Below, one piece after another: positions 52,897-61,673 of a DNA stretch of 64,000 nt. The first letter of the stretch is position 1. Every line of letters starts with the position of its first letter. Under the pieces are notes generated by a model. The model ran no database searches and was not told where the DNA came from. It saw nothing but the letters and a program-made list of their open reading frames with translations. A program made the position numbers and the translations under genes. This stretch comes from Albibacillus kandeliae (lineage in GTDB: Bacteria; Pseudomonadota; Alphaproteobacteria; Rhodobacterales; Rhodobacteraceae): the NCBI RefSeq assembly GCF_003116585.1, contig NZ_QEHM01000009.1, positions 186,001 through 250,000 of the forward strand, written 5' to 3'.

Positions 52897-53762
52897 GCGA
52901 CTACAACTTCGCCTACCTCGACGAACAGACCAAGCGGATGATCCGCCGCGCCATCCTCAAGGGCGTCGCGGTGCCGGGCTACCAGGTCCCCTTCGCCAGC
53001 CGCGAGATGCCTATGCCCTATGGCTGGGGCACCGGCGGGGTTCAGGTATCGGCGGCCTGCCTCACGCCCGAGGATACGCTCAAGGTGATCGACCAGGGCG
53101 CCGACGACACCACCAACGCCGTCTCGATCCGCAAGTTCTTCGAGAAGACCGCCGAGGTGGCGACGACCGAACACACGGGCGAGGCGACGGTGATCCAGAC
53201 CCGCCACCGCATCCCCGAAGAGCCCCTGACCGAGGATCAGATCCTCGTCTATCAGGTGCCGATCCCGGAGCCGCTGCGCTTCCTCGAACCGCGCGAGACC
53301 GAAACCCGCAAGATGCACGCGCTCGAGGAATACGGCCTCATGCACGTCAAGCTCTACGAGGACATCTCGCGCCACGGCGAGATCGCGACCTCCTACGCCT
53401 ACCCGGTCAAGGTCGAGGGGCGCTACGTGATGGACCCGTCGCCGATCCCCAAGTTCGACAACCCGAAACTCGAAATGGCCGCAATCCAGCTCTTCGGGGC
53501 AGGGCGCGAACAGCGCATCTACGCCATCCCGCCCTACACGCAGGTGGTGAGCCTCGATTTCGAGGACTACCCCTTCGTCGCCTCCAAGGCGAACCACGCC
53601 TGCGCGCTCTGCGGGGCGGGGGACACCTACCTCGACGAGGTGATCGTCGATGACGAGGGCGGCCGCATGTATGTGTGCTCCGACACCGACTACTGCTCGG
53701 GCCGTCAGGACAAGGGCCATCGCGGCGAGATGGCCGCGCCCTACATGGAGGTCGCGGAATGA
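52893..53762 (+). CDS. phnJ: C-P lyase catalytic subunit PhnJ
   Basis: 289 residues. Radical-SAM enzyme that cleaves the C-P bond to release alkane and ribosyl cyclic phosphate. The unusual cluster ligands Cys237, Cys240 and Cys262 and the catalytic Cys268 have the spacing 3-22-6 found in the E. coli enzyme. NHACALCGAGDTYLDEVIVDD and CSDTDYCSGR are visible. It ends in an ATGA overlap with a 24-codon frame. Confidence 0.97.
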   Translation: MSDYNFAYLDEQTKRMIRRAILKGVAVPGYQVPFASREMPMPYGWGTGGVQVSAACLTPEDTLKVIDQGADDTTNAVSIRKFFEKTAEVATTEHTGEATVIQTRHRIPEEPLTEDQILVYQVPIPEPLRFLEPRETETRKMHALEEYGLMHVKLYEDISRHGEIATSYAYPVKVEGRYVMDPSPIPKFDNPKLEMAAIQLFGAGREQRIYAIPPYTQVVSLDFEDYPFVASKANHACALCGAGDTYLDEVIVDDEGGRMYVCSDTDYCSGRQDKGHRGEMAAPYMEVAE

Positions 53763-53833
53763 GTGACGCAAGCCAAATCCGGCTGCTGCAGGTCACTCGC
53801 ACTCCGGTGACCGGCCCGGGACCTGTGGCATGA
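53759..53833 (+). CDS. 24-codon frame linking phnJ to a VOC gene
   Basis: An ATG at 53759 overlaps the phnJ stop (ATGA). The frame ends in a TGA that overlaps the VOC ATG at 53830 (ATGA again), giving 24 residues (MSDASQIRLLQ...). No similarity is recognised. It may be the scar of the displaced original start of the gene that followed phnJ, or a leader peptide coupling translation. Confidence 0.35.
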   Translation: MSDASQIRLLQVTRTPVTGPGPVA

Positions 53834-54228
53834 CCGATCTTCAGGGCATCGACCACCTCGGCCTGACCGTCTCCGACCTGCAGGCATCGCTGGGGTTCTT
53901 CACGGATGCGCTCGGCTGGGAACAGACTGGCGGCAATCCGTCCTACCCGGCGGCCTATGTCACCAACGGGCAGGCCAGGATCACTCTCTGGCAACAGAAG
54001 GGCGACCACCGGCGCGGGTTCGACCGGCACACGAATGTCGGTCTGCACCACTTCGCCCTCAGGGTTGCCAGCCAAGAAGCGCTCGATCGCCTGTTCGAAC
54101 GTGTTCAGGACTGGCCGGGCGTCGAGGTCGAGTTCGCGCCCGAGTTCTCCGGAACCGGGCCCAAGGTCCACTTCATGATCAGCGAACCGGGCGGGACCCG
54201 GATGGAATTCAGCTATGACCCAAGATAA
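53830..54228 (+). CDS. VOC family protein embedded between phnJ and phnK
   Basis: 132 residues. Glyoxalase/dioxygenase fold (DHLGLTVSDLQASLGFFTDALGW; HHFALRVASQEALDRLFERVQ; GTRMEFSYD). It ends 14 bp inside phnK. It is not part of the known C-P lyase. It may act on a phosphonate-derived aldehyde or serve a detoxification role, but its specificity is unreadable. Confidence 0.85.
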   Translation: MTDLQGIDHLGLTVSDLQASLGFFTDALGWEQTGGNPSYPAAYVTNGQARITLWQQKGDHRRGFDRHTNVGLHHFALRVASQEALDRLFERVQDWPGVEVEFAPEFSGTGPKVHFMISEPGGTRMEFSYDPR

Positions 54229-54994
54229 TCCGCTCCTCTCTGTCCGCGACATCGAAAAGCGCTACGGCGCCCGGATCGGCTGCACCGACGTCTCCTTCGA
54301 TCTCTGGCCCGGCGAGGTCATGGGCATCGTGGGTGAATCCGGCTCGGGCAAGTCCACGCTGCTGAACTGCCTCGCGGGACACATCGCCCCCGACGGCGGC
54401 CGCATCCTGTTCGACACACGCGCCGAGGGTCTGAAGGACACCGCGCAGATGTCCGAACCCGAACGCCGGATGCTCTCGCGCACCGACTGGGCCTTTGTCC
54501 ACCAGAACGCCCGCGACGGCCTGCGGATGAGCGTCAGCGCGGGCGGCAACGTGGGCGAGCGGCTGATGGCCGTGGGCGCGCGTCACTACGGCGACATCCG
54601 CGATCAGGCCACCGACTGGCTCGGCCGGGTCGAGATCGCCGCCGACCGCATCGACGACCGCCCCACCGCCTTCTCGGGCGGGATGCAGCAGCGCCTCCAG
54701 ATCGCGCGCAACCTCGTCACCGGCCCGCGCCTCGTCTTCATGGACGAGCCGACCGGCGGCCTCGACGTCTCGGTGCAGGCCCGCCTGCTCGACCTGCTGC
54801 GCGGCCTCGTGCGCGAGATGGGCCTCTCGGCCATCATCGTGACCCACGACCTCGCGGTGGTGCGGCTGCTGGCGGACCGGCTGATGGTGATGAAATCGGG
54901 TCGCGTGGTCGAAACCGGCCTGACCGATCAGGTCCTCGACGATCCGCAACACGCCTATACCCAGCTTCTCGTTTCCTCGGTACTTCAGGTCTGA
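54215..54994 (+). CDS. phnK: C-P lyase ATP-binding subunit PhnK
   Basis: 259 residues. ABC-type domain (GESGSGKST, FSGGMQQR, LVFMDEPTGGLDV) that binds PhnJ in the core complex. LSVRDIEKRYGARIGCTDVSFDLWPGEVMGIVGESGSG and QHAYTQLLVSSVLQV match PhnK. Overlaps the VOC gene by 14 bp. Confidence 0.95.
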   Translation: MTQDNPLLSVRDIEKRYGARIGCTDVSFDLWPGEVMGIVGESGSGKSTLLNCLAGHIAPDGGRILFDTRAEGLKDTAQMSEPERRMLSRTDWAFVHQNARDGLRMSVSAGGNVGERLMAVGARHYGDIRDQATDWLGRVEIAADRIDDRPTAFSGGMQQRLQIARNLVTGPRLVFMDEPTGGLDVSVQARLLDLLRGLVREMGLSAIIVTHDLAVVRLLADRLMVMKSGRVVETGLTDQVLDDPQHAYTQLLVSSVLQV

Positions 54995-55021
54995 CTGACG
55001 GAAATCGAGGAGGACCTTCGC

Positions 55022-55981
55022 ATGATCTACAGCTACGCCCCGGGTGAACACGGCCTGGTCCGGACAGAGGGCCTCGATCCCTCTGCGCTGTGGTTCGAGC
55101 TGTTCCAGCCCAGCGTGCCGGAACGCAAGAAGGCCTCCGAGATGGTCGGCTACCAGTTGCCCAGCCTCGAGGTGCAGGAAGAGATCGAGCACAGCTCGCG
55201 CTTCTACGTCGAGAAGGACGCGCCGGTGATGACCCTGCTCGTCCCGGTGCGCCAGACCGATGGCACGATGCGGTCCTCGCCCGTGACCTTCCTGCTGACG
55301 GCGACGCAGCTGGTGACCATCCGCCATCAGGCGCACGGGGCCTTCGCGACCTACCTCGAGAACGCCTCGCGCGCCTCGAACGGGGTCGCCACGCCCGCGC
55401 GGGTCCTGCTGGGACTGCTGGGCGCGATCATCGACCGCGTGGCCGACGCGACCGAGCAGATCGGGCGTGACATCGAGGTGCTGATGCATTCGGCCTTCCG
55501 CGATGACAAGGACGCCGCGCAGACCCTCGACCAGAAGACCCGCCTGCGCCAGATCGGTCGCTACGACACCGTGGTCATGAGCCTTCGCGAAAGCCTCGTC
55601 CTGATGGAGCGGATGCTGGAGTTCCTCGCGGCCTTCCTCGCCGAGACGCGGGGCAAGGACGACGCGCGCCGCACCATGAAGAGCCTTCAGCGCGACGTGC
55701 GCGCGATCCGCGAACAGACGAACTTCCTCAGCCAGAAGACCGCGCTGCTGCTCGATGCGACGCTCGGCATGATCGAGATCGAGCAGAGCCACATCGTCAA
55801 GATCTTCTCGGTCGTCGCGGCGCTGTTCCTGCCGCCGACGCTGATCGCGTCGATCTACGGAATGAACTTCGAACACATGGATATCCTCGCATGGCGCTGG
55901 GGCTATCCTTTCATGTTGGTCCTGATGCTGCTGTCGGCGGTGGTGCCGCTCTGGTGGTTCAGACGCAAGGGCTGGCTCTAG
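55022..55981 (+). CDS. CorA-family divalent cation transporter embedded between phnK and phnL
   Basis: 319 residues. Two C-terminal helices with the family signature GMN at 280-282 (IYGMNF), long coiled helical stalk in the middle (REQTNFLSQKTALLLDATLGMIEIEQSHIVKIFSVVAALFLPPTLIAS). It imports Mg2+ or Co2+. GAGGAGG Shine-Dalgarno precedes it; no overlap with phnK or phnL. C-P lyase needs ATP-Mg and the locus is thus supplied with an ion channel, though this link is inference. Confidence 0.88.
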   Translation: MIYSYAPGEHGLVRTEGLDPSALWFELFQPSVPERKKASEMVGYQLPSLEVQEEIEHSSRFYVEKDAPVMTLLVPVRQTDGTMRSSPVTFLLTATQLVTIRHQAHGAFATYLENASRASNGVATPARVLLGLLGAIIDRVADATEQIGRDIEVLMHSAFRDDKDAAQTLDQKTRLRQIGRYDTVVMSLRESLVLMERMLEFLAAFLAETRGKDDARRTMKSLQRDVRAIREQTNFLSQKTALLLDATLGMIEIEQSHIVKIFSVVAALFLPPTLIASIYGMNFEHMDILAWRWGYPFMLVLMLLSAVVPLWWFRRKGWL

Positions 55982-55998
55982 CCGGCAAAGGAGATGGG

Positions 55999-56679
55999 AT
56001 GATCGATATCCAGAACGTCAGCAAGAGTTTCACCCTGCACAATCAGGGCGGCGCCGAGATCCCGGTGATGGCAGGTGCCACGCTGCGCGTCGCCCCCGGG
56101 GAATGCGTGGCGCTCACCGGCAGTTCCGGCGCGGGCAAGTCCACGCTGATGCGGATGATCTACGGCAACTACCTTGCCGCCTCGGGGCGCATCCTCGTCG
56201 GCGACACCGACGTTGCCCGCGCCGAGCCGCGCCAGATCGTCCGGCTGCGGCGCGAGACGCTGGGCTATGTCAGCCAGTTCCTGCGGGTGGTCCCGCGCGT
56301 CGCCACCGTCGACATCGTCGCCGAACCGCTCCTCGCACTCGGCACGCCCCGCGACGAGGCCCGCGCCCGGGCCGAGCACCTGCTGCAACGCCTCAACATC
56401 CCCGAGACGCTGTGGTCGCTCTCGCCCACCACCTTCTCGGGCGGCGAACAGCAGCGGGTCAACATCGCGCGCGGCTTTGCCTACCGCTATCCCGCGCTGC
56501 TGCTGGACGAGCCGACGGCCAGCCTCGACGCGGGCAACCGGGCCACGGTGCTCGACCTGATCGACGAGGCCAAGGCGGCGGGGGCCGCGATCATCGGCAT
56601 CTTCCACGACCTCGAAGCGCGCGAGCGGGTCGCCGACCGCGAGGTCGATGTCTCGCAGTTCACCCCAAGGCTCGCGTGA
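55999..56679 (+). CDS. phnL: C-P lyase ATP-binding subunit PhnL
   Basis: 226 residues. ABC-type subunit working with PhnI in the nucleophilic step. [26 protein letters not shown] and LLLDEPTASLDAGNR are intact. Its stop codon overlaps the phnN start. Confidence 0.95.
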   Translation: MIDIQNVSKSFTLHNQGGAEIPVMAGATLRVAPGECVALTGSSGAGKSTLMRMIYGNYLAASGRILVGDTDVARAEPRQIVRLRRETLGYVSQFLRVVPRVATVDIVAEPLLALGTPRDEARARAEHLLQRLNIPETLWSLSPTTFSGGEQQRVNIARGFAYRYPALLLDEPTASLDAGNRATVLDLIDEAKAAGAAIIGIFHDLEARERVADREVDVSQFTPRLA

Positions 56680-57221
56680 TGGCCGGCCGCCTCTTTGCCG
56701 TGGTCGGCCCCTCCGGGGTCGGGAAGGACACGCTGATGACGGCGGCCCGTCAGGCGCGGCCCGGCCTGACGCTGGTGCGCCGTGTCATCACCCGCCCCGC
56801 CGAGGCAGGCGGCGAGGATTTCGAGAGCGTGACGCCGCAGGTCTTCGAGGCGCGCCTCAGGAACGGCGATTTCGTGCTGCACTGGCAGGCCCACGGCCTG
56901 TCCTACGGCATCCCCAAGGGCGTGCACTCGGTCCTCGCCTCGGGCCGCGACGCCCTGTTCAACGGCTCGCGCGCCATGCTGGACGAGGCCGCGCGGGCCT
57001 TCCCGGGCCTCCACGTCCTGCACATCACCGCGAAACCCGAGGTGCTGGCCGAACGCCTCGCCGCCCGGGGCCGCGAGACTCCCGACGAGATCAGGCGCCG
57101 GCTCGCCCGCGCGCCCCTGCCGCTGCCCGAAGGGCTGTCGGTCATCGAAATAGACAATTCCGACCCGGTCGAGCAGACACTCCCCCGTCTGCTGGCCGCG
57201 CTCGATTCCGAAAAGGTGTGA
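56679..57221 (+). CDS. phnN: Ribose 1,5-bisphosphate phosphokinase
   Basis: 180 residues. P-loop kinase (AVVGPSGVGKDTLM; RVITRPAEAGGEDFESV). Converts ribose 1,5-bisphosphate to PRPP, recycling the ribosyl part of the C-P lyase product. It overlaps phnL by one base. Confidence 0.94.
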   Translation: MAGRLFAVVGPSGVGKDTLMTAARQARPGLTLVRRVITRPAEAGGEDFESVTPQVFEARLRNGDFVLHWQAHGLSYGIPKGVHSVLASGRDALFNGSRAMLDEAARAFPGLHVLHITAKPEVLAERLAARGRETPDEIRRRLARAPLPLPEGLSVIEIDNSDPVEQTLPRLLAALDSEKV

Positions 57222-57224
57222 CCC

Positions 57225-58385
57225 ATGCAGATGAGATTTGAAACCGGCGAGACCATTCTCACCAACGCGCGCCTCGTGCTGCCCGGCGAGGTGGTGCAGG
57301 GCACCCTTCGCATCCGCGACGGACGCATCACCTCGATCGACCAGACCGGGTCGATGGCCCCCGGCGCCATCGACTGCGGCGGCGACCTGCTGATCCCCGG
57401 GCTGATCGAGCTGCACACCGACAACCTCGAACGCCACATCCAGCCGCGCCCCAAGGTCGACTGGCCCCACGCGGCGGCCATCCTCGCCCATGACGGCGAA
57501 CTGGCCAGCACCGGCATCACCACCGTCTTCGATGCCATGCGCGTCGGGTCGGTCACCACCAACCCGCGCACCGACTACCGCGAGTATGCCCGTTCGCTGG
57601 CCTCGGAACTGCTGGAGGTCCGGGCGAAGGGGATGCTGCGCATCAGCCACTTCCTGCACCTGCGCGCCGAGATCTGCTCGGAAACCCTGATCGACGAACT
57701 GGCCAAGTTCAGCAGCGAGGACCGCGTCGGGATTGTCTCGCTGATGGACCACACCCCGGGCCAGCGCCAGTTCCGCGACCTCTCCAAGCTCAAGGACTAC
57801 GTCTGCGGCAAGCACGGCCTCTCGGAGGAGCAGTTCGCCGACCACGTGGCCGAACAGCAGGAACGCCGCGCCCGGCTGGGCGAGGCGCACGAGGCAGCGG
57901 CCGTCGCGGCCGCCGCGACCTTCGGCGCAGTGCTGGCCAGCCATGACGACACCACCGCCGATCACGTCGCGGTCAGCGCCGCCCACGGCATTCGTCTGGC
58001 CGAGTTCCCGACCACCGTCGAGGCGGCGCAGGCCTGCCACGACCACGGCATCGCCGTGATGATGGGCGCGCCCAACCTGATCCGGGGCGGGTCGCACTCG
58101 GGCAACGTCGCCGCCGAGGACCTCGCCCGCGCCGACCTGCTCGACATCCTGTCGTCCGACTACGTGCCGTCCTCGCTGCTGCTGGCGGCCTTCCGCCTCG
58201 CCCGCATCTGGGACGATATCCCGCGCGGCATCGCCACGGTCACCTCCGCCCCCGCCGCGGCAACCGGGCTTCAGGACCGGGGCCGTATCGAAGAGGGGCT
58301 TCTGGCCGACCTCGTGCGGGTGACCGAGCTGGACAGCGGCCCGGTGGTCCGGGGCGTCTGGTCGCACGGTCGGCAGGTCGGCTGA
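57225..58385 (+). CDS. phnM: Alpha-D-ribose 1-methylphosphonate 5-triphosphate diphosphatase
   Basis: 386 residues. Amidohydrolase-fold metalloenzyme removing pyrophosphate from the ribosyl-phosphonate triphosphate before PhnJ acts. PGLIELHTDNLERHIQPRPKVDW is its hallmark metal motif; SSDYVPSSLLLAAFRLA follows near the C-terminus. It is last in the operon, 3 bp after phnN. Confidence 0.95.
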   Translation: MQMRFETGETILTNARLVLPGEVVQGTLRIRDGRITSIDQTGSMAPGAIDCGGDLLIPGLIELHTDNLERHIQPRPKVDWPHAAAILAHDGELASTGITTVFDAMRVGSVTTNPRTDYREYARSLASELLEVRAKGMLRISHFLHLRAEICSETLIDELAKFSSEDRVGIVSLMDHTPGQRQFRDLSKLKDYVCGKHGLSEEQFADHVAEQQERRARLGEAHEAAAVAAAATFGAVLASHDDTTADHVAVSAAHGIRLAEFPTTVEAAQACHDHGIAVMMGAPNLIRGGSHSGNVAAEDLARADLLDILSSDYVPSSLLLAAFRLARIWDDIPRGIATVTSAPAAATGLQDRGRIEEGLLADLVRVTELDSGPVVRGVWSHGRQVG

Positions 58386-58388
58386 GCC

Positions 58389-59474
58389 TCAGGCCTCCGG
58401 CGGGATCCGCGAGGAGAACAGCCGCGCCACGGTGATCGCCAGCACGATCCGCGCCACGTGGTGCGTGCTGACATAAAGCGCCGAGATGTGCATGGAGAGC
58501 GCCACCAGCGACATCTCGGCCAGCCCGCCCGGGGCAAAGGCGAGGATCACCGCCTCGACCCTCTCGCCGACGATCTGATGCAGCACCAGCGCCGCGATCA
58601 CGGCGAGGATCAGGGTGAACACGATATTGGTCAGCGCCAGTTTCAGGGCCCGGCCGAAATCGCGCACCGGCATATCGGCAAACCGCGCGCCCAGCGTCAC
58701 CCCGATGACCAGCTGCGTCGCCTGGATCAGCCACCAGGGCGGCGCGGCCTCCAGCAGCCCGCTCAGGTGACCAAGGCCCGAGGCCAGGATCGGCCCGGTG
58801 ACAAGGTAGGCCGGCATGTTCAGCCGCCGCCCGCCAAAGAACCCGATCACCGCCAGAATGGTCTGCCAAAAGGCCTCCTCGGCGGTGAAGGGCGCTCGCG
58901 CGGCGCTCATCACCACGCCCGCGGCCGAACCCACCGCGCCCCCGTTCAGGATAGAAAAGGCCAGCGGCACCAGCATCAGCGACAGGATCAGCCGCATGAA
59001 CTGCAGCGCCGCCAGCATCTGCACGTTGGCGCCGTGCTGCTCGCCCAGGGTCACGGATTCGATCAGCCCGCCGGGCACCGACCCGAAATAGGCGGTAACC
59101 GGGGGCAGCCCGCCCAGACGGCGAAAGGTCTGGTACCCGACGAAATGCGCCAGCGGGATGTAGATCAGCAGTGACAGCAGCGACGGCCACCAGCCACGCG
59201 CCTCCTCGAGGATCCCGGGCGTGAAGTTCGCACCGACCGAGAGGCCGATCACCGGAACAAAGCACGCCCGCAGCTTCTGCGGCACCCGCAACGGCTGCCC
59301 GAGCGGCCTGACGCCAAAGACCGCCATCGCCCCGACCACCACGATGGACCCCAGCATCATCGGCAGCGGCGCCCCGATGAAGTGCGCGATCTCCCCGCCG
59401 GCAAAGCCCGCGACAAAGACGGCAATCACCGAGGGGATGTGAACGGTTTCTCCCGCGATCCGTATCGGTTTCAT
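58389..59474 (-). CDS. AbrB-family (ammonia-monooxygenase-like) membrane protein
   Basis: 361 residues with about ten hydrophobic helices in two halves. The family was named for a putative regulator but is a membrane protein of unknown function (PF05145-like); GSVPGGLIESVTLGEQHGANVQ and FAPGGLAEMSLVALSMH are the repeated signature. Convergent with phnM, only 3 bp between the stop codons. Confidence 0.82.
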   Translation of the reverse strand: MKPIRIAGETVHIPSVIAVFVAGFAGGEIAHFIGAPLPMMLGSIVVVGAMAVFGVRPLGQPLRVPQKLRACFVPVIGLSVGANFTPGILEEARGWWPSLLSLLIYIPLAHFVGYQTFRRLGGLPPVTAYFGSVPGGLIESVTLGEQHGANVQMLAALQFMRLILSLMLVPLAFSILNGGAVGSAAGVVMSAARAPFTAEEAFWQTILAVIGFFGGRRLNMPAYLVTGPILASGLGHLSGLLEAAPPWWLIQATQLVIGVTLGARFADMPVRDFGRALKLALTNIVFTLILAVIAALVLHQIVGERVEAVILAFAPGGLAEMSLVALSMHISALYVSTHHVARIVLAITVARLFSSRIPPEA

Positions 59475-59618
59475 CTCGCTCTGCGCCCCGCCGAAGGAAT
59501 AGTTAACTTTGAGTAGGAGTTTCGCTTCCGCCGGTCAACGTGCGGGCAGGGGGCATTCGACGGCGGGTTCCGGCACGGGGCCGCAACGGGGGTTGCAGCA
59601 GGGCCTTGGACTCCTTAG

Positions 59619-59658
59619 CCTCCCCGCTGTGCGGAATGATGTTTCGCATAGCGGGAGG
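59619..59658 (+). promoter_or_regulatory. Hairpin occluding the acyl-CoA synthetase Shine-Dalgarno
   Basis: In the leader the arms at 59619-59633 and 59645-59658 can form 14 pairs (one bulged C, one G-U) around an 11-nt loop. The right arm includes GGGAGG, the Shine-Dalgarno of the ATG at 59665. Ribosome access would depend on melting or binding; this is a structural prediction. Confidence 0.5.
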
Positions 59659-59664
59659 AGCTAC

Positions 59665-61341
59665 ATGAAGACCAACGAAGTGACGGGCAACCGCCCGTGG
59701 CGCGTGCATTACACGCACGGCATCGACGCGGATTTCAAGGCGCCGCAGACCACGTGGAACGCGCTGATGACGGCCGCGTTCGAGCGCTACGCCGACGAGG
59801 TCCTGATCGAATACTACGGCAAGAGCTACACCTATGCCGAGATGCGGGCGCTCGCCGCGCGGGCCGCCGCCGCGCTCCGGGCGCATGGTGTGGGCAAGGG
59901 CGACCGGGTGGCGCTGCACCTGCCGAACTGCCCATGGCATCCGATCTTCTTCTTCGGGGCGCTGGCGCTCGGCGCGGCGGTGACGCATCTCAGCCCGCTC
60001 GACGCGGACCGCGAGATCGCGCACAAGCTGAAGGTCAGCGGCGCCAAGGTGGCCGTCACCCTGACCACGCCGGAACTCGCCAACCACTTCAAGCCGCTGC
60101 TCGCCAGCGGCGAGACGCCCCTGCTGGTGCAATGCCCCGACCCGGTCTCGGCGATGGGCCGCGATTGCCCGGTCTTCGACGGCGCGATGGGCGTCGACGC
60201 GTTCTGGGCCGGCCACGAGGGCGCGGCCTATGATCCCGTCGCGGTCGACCCCGGCGACCTCGCCCTGCTGCAATTCACCGGCGGCACCACCGGTGTGCCC
60301 AAGGCCGCCGTGCTCAGCCACGCCAACCTCACCTCGGCGGTCCTGATCTTCTCCGAGAAATCGCGCGACGATCCATCCTCCGAGCCGGGCAAGAACAGCC
60401 TCGTCTACTCGCCGCTGTTCCACATCATGGGGCTGGTCGTCGGCCTACTGAAGCGCACGCACGAGGGCGGCACCATCCACCTGCGCCTGCGCTACGACCC
60501 GCTGCAGGCGGTGAAGGAGATCGAGGACAAGAAGATCACCTCCTTCGGCGGCGTGCCGACCACGTGGATCGCGCTGCTGCAGGTTCCCGACATCGAAAAG
60601 CGCGACCTCAGTTCGCTGGAATACGCCGGTTCCGGCGGTGCGCCCATGCCGGTCGAGGTCTACCGCCGCGTCCTGCAACTCACCGGCTGCAAGGTGCGCG
60701 GCGGCTGGGGCATGACCGAGACCGCGGCCGCAGGCACCGCCATGCCGCCCGACATGCCCGAAGACAAGCTCGGGACGGTGGGCATCCCGCTGCCGGGGAT
60801 CGATATCCGCATCGTGGACACGGACAACCCGAAGCAGGCGCTGGCCCCCGGCGAGATCGGCGAGATGGTCATCAAGGGCCCGAACGTTCTGGGCGAGTAC
60901 TGGAACAACCCCGAGGAGACGGCGGCGGCCTTCGTCGACGGCTGGCTGCTGACCGGCGACATCGGCTACATGGACGAAGACGGGTATTTCTACCTCGTCG
61001 ACCGCAAGAAGGACATGATCCTGTCGAGCGGCTTCAACGTCTACCCGCTGATGATCGAGAAGGCGGTGCACCAGCATCCCGACGTGTCCGAGGCCATCGC
61101 CATCGGCGTTCCCGACGACTATCGCGGGGAAAGCGCCAAGGTCTTCGTGGTGCTGAACACCGGGGCCAAACCCTTCACGCTAGAGTCGCTGCAAGGCTTC
61201 CTCGAAGACAAGCTCGGCCGCCACGAGATCCCGCGCCACCTCGAATTCCGCGAGGAACTGCCCCACACACCGGTCGGCAAACCCGACCGCAAGGCGCTGA
61301 AGATCGAGGAAAAAGCCCGGCGGGAGACGGTCGAGGGCTGA
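59665..61341 (+). CDS. Acyl-CoA synthetase (AMP-forming)
   Basis: 558 residues. It activates a carboxylic acid to its CoA thioester through an acyl-AMP. The motifs LLQFTGGTTGVPKAAVLSHANL (P-loop), GWGMTETAA and LLTGDIGYMDEDGYFYLVDRKKDMI (ANL family) and the catalytic Lys in TPVGKPDRKAL are present. FadD-type long-chain acid specificity is likely but not fixed. The ATG at 59665 follows GGGAGGAG; the frame opens at 59509. Confidence 0.92.
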   Translation: MKTNEVTGNRPWRVHYTHGIDADFKAPQTTWNALMTAAFERYADEVLIEYYGKSYTYAEMRALAARAAAALRAHGVGKGDRVALHLPNCPWHPIFFFGALALGAAVTHLSPLDADREIAHKLKVSGAKVAVTLTTPELANHFKPLLASGETPLLVQCPDPVSAMGRDCPVFDGAMGVDAFWAGHEGAAYDPVAVDPGDLALLQFTGGTTGVPKAAVLSHANLTSAVLIFSEKSRDDPSSEPGKNSLVYSPLFHIMGLVVGLLKRTHEGGTIHLRLRYDPLQAVKEIEDKKITSFGGVPTTWIALLQVPDIEKRDLSSLEYAGSGGAPMPVEVYRRVLQLTGCKVRGGWGMTETAAAGTAMPPDMPEDKLGTVGIPLPGIDIRIVDTDNPKQALAPGEIGEMVIKGPNVLGEYWNNPEETAAAFVDGWLLTGDIGYMDEDGYFYLVDRKKDMILSSGFNVYPLMIEKAVHQHPDVSEAIAIGVPDDYRGESAKVFVVLNTGAKPFTLESLQGFLEDKLGRHEIPRHLEFREELPHTPVGKPDRKALKIEEKARRETVEG

Positions 61342-61365
61342 TCCCCCGCAACCGCTAAAGCGCTA

Positions 61366-61393
61366 CGAAACCCGGGCCACGGCCCGGGTTTTT
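61366..61393. terminator. Terminator after the acyl-CoA synthetase gene
   Basis: AAACCCGGG and CCCGGGTTT form a near-perfect palindrome, followed by further T residues. It is 25 bp beyond the stop codon. Confidence 0.7.
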
Positions 61394-61673
61394 CGTATCC
61401 CACGATCTACCCTCAGTTGTGACCCGTCCAGAACGGGGGCCCAAGCGCCGCGCCCGGTGTCTCGCCCGCCTGTGCCGAAAACAATCCCGCCCTCCACCAT
61501 CCGAAATTGACTCCAATGGAAACAATGGGCTAGCAAACGTAAACATTTGAAAGATCATTATGTCCGAGAGCATTTCGCGTGGGGTTCCCATGGTCGCGAG
61601 CTTCTTGCTCGCATGTCACGACTTTCCCCCCTTTCGCCGGGCCGCCGGGGCCTCAGCGGGTGCGGTCCGCTAG
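61394..61673. other. Intergenic region upstream of the sulfotransferase-like gene
   Basis: A low-GC tract at 61501-61560 has a promoter-like TTGACT (61507) and TAGCAA (61531) pair with 18-bp spacing. A perfect 6-bp hairpin (GCGAGC/GCTCGC, 61596-61612) lies in the presumed leader. No gene is convincing here. Confidence 0.45.

Noticed and set aside
53407-54252. Minus-strand frame across the phnJ/VOC junction
   Set aside because: Arginine-rich, no motif, opposite to genes with clear identity.
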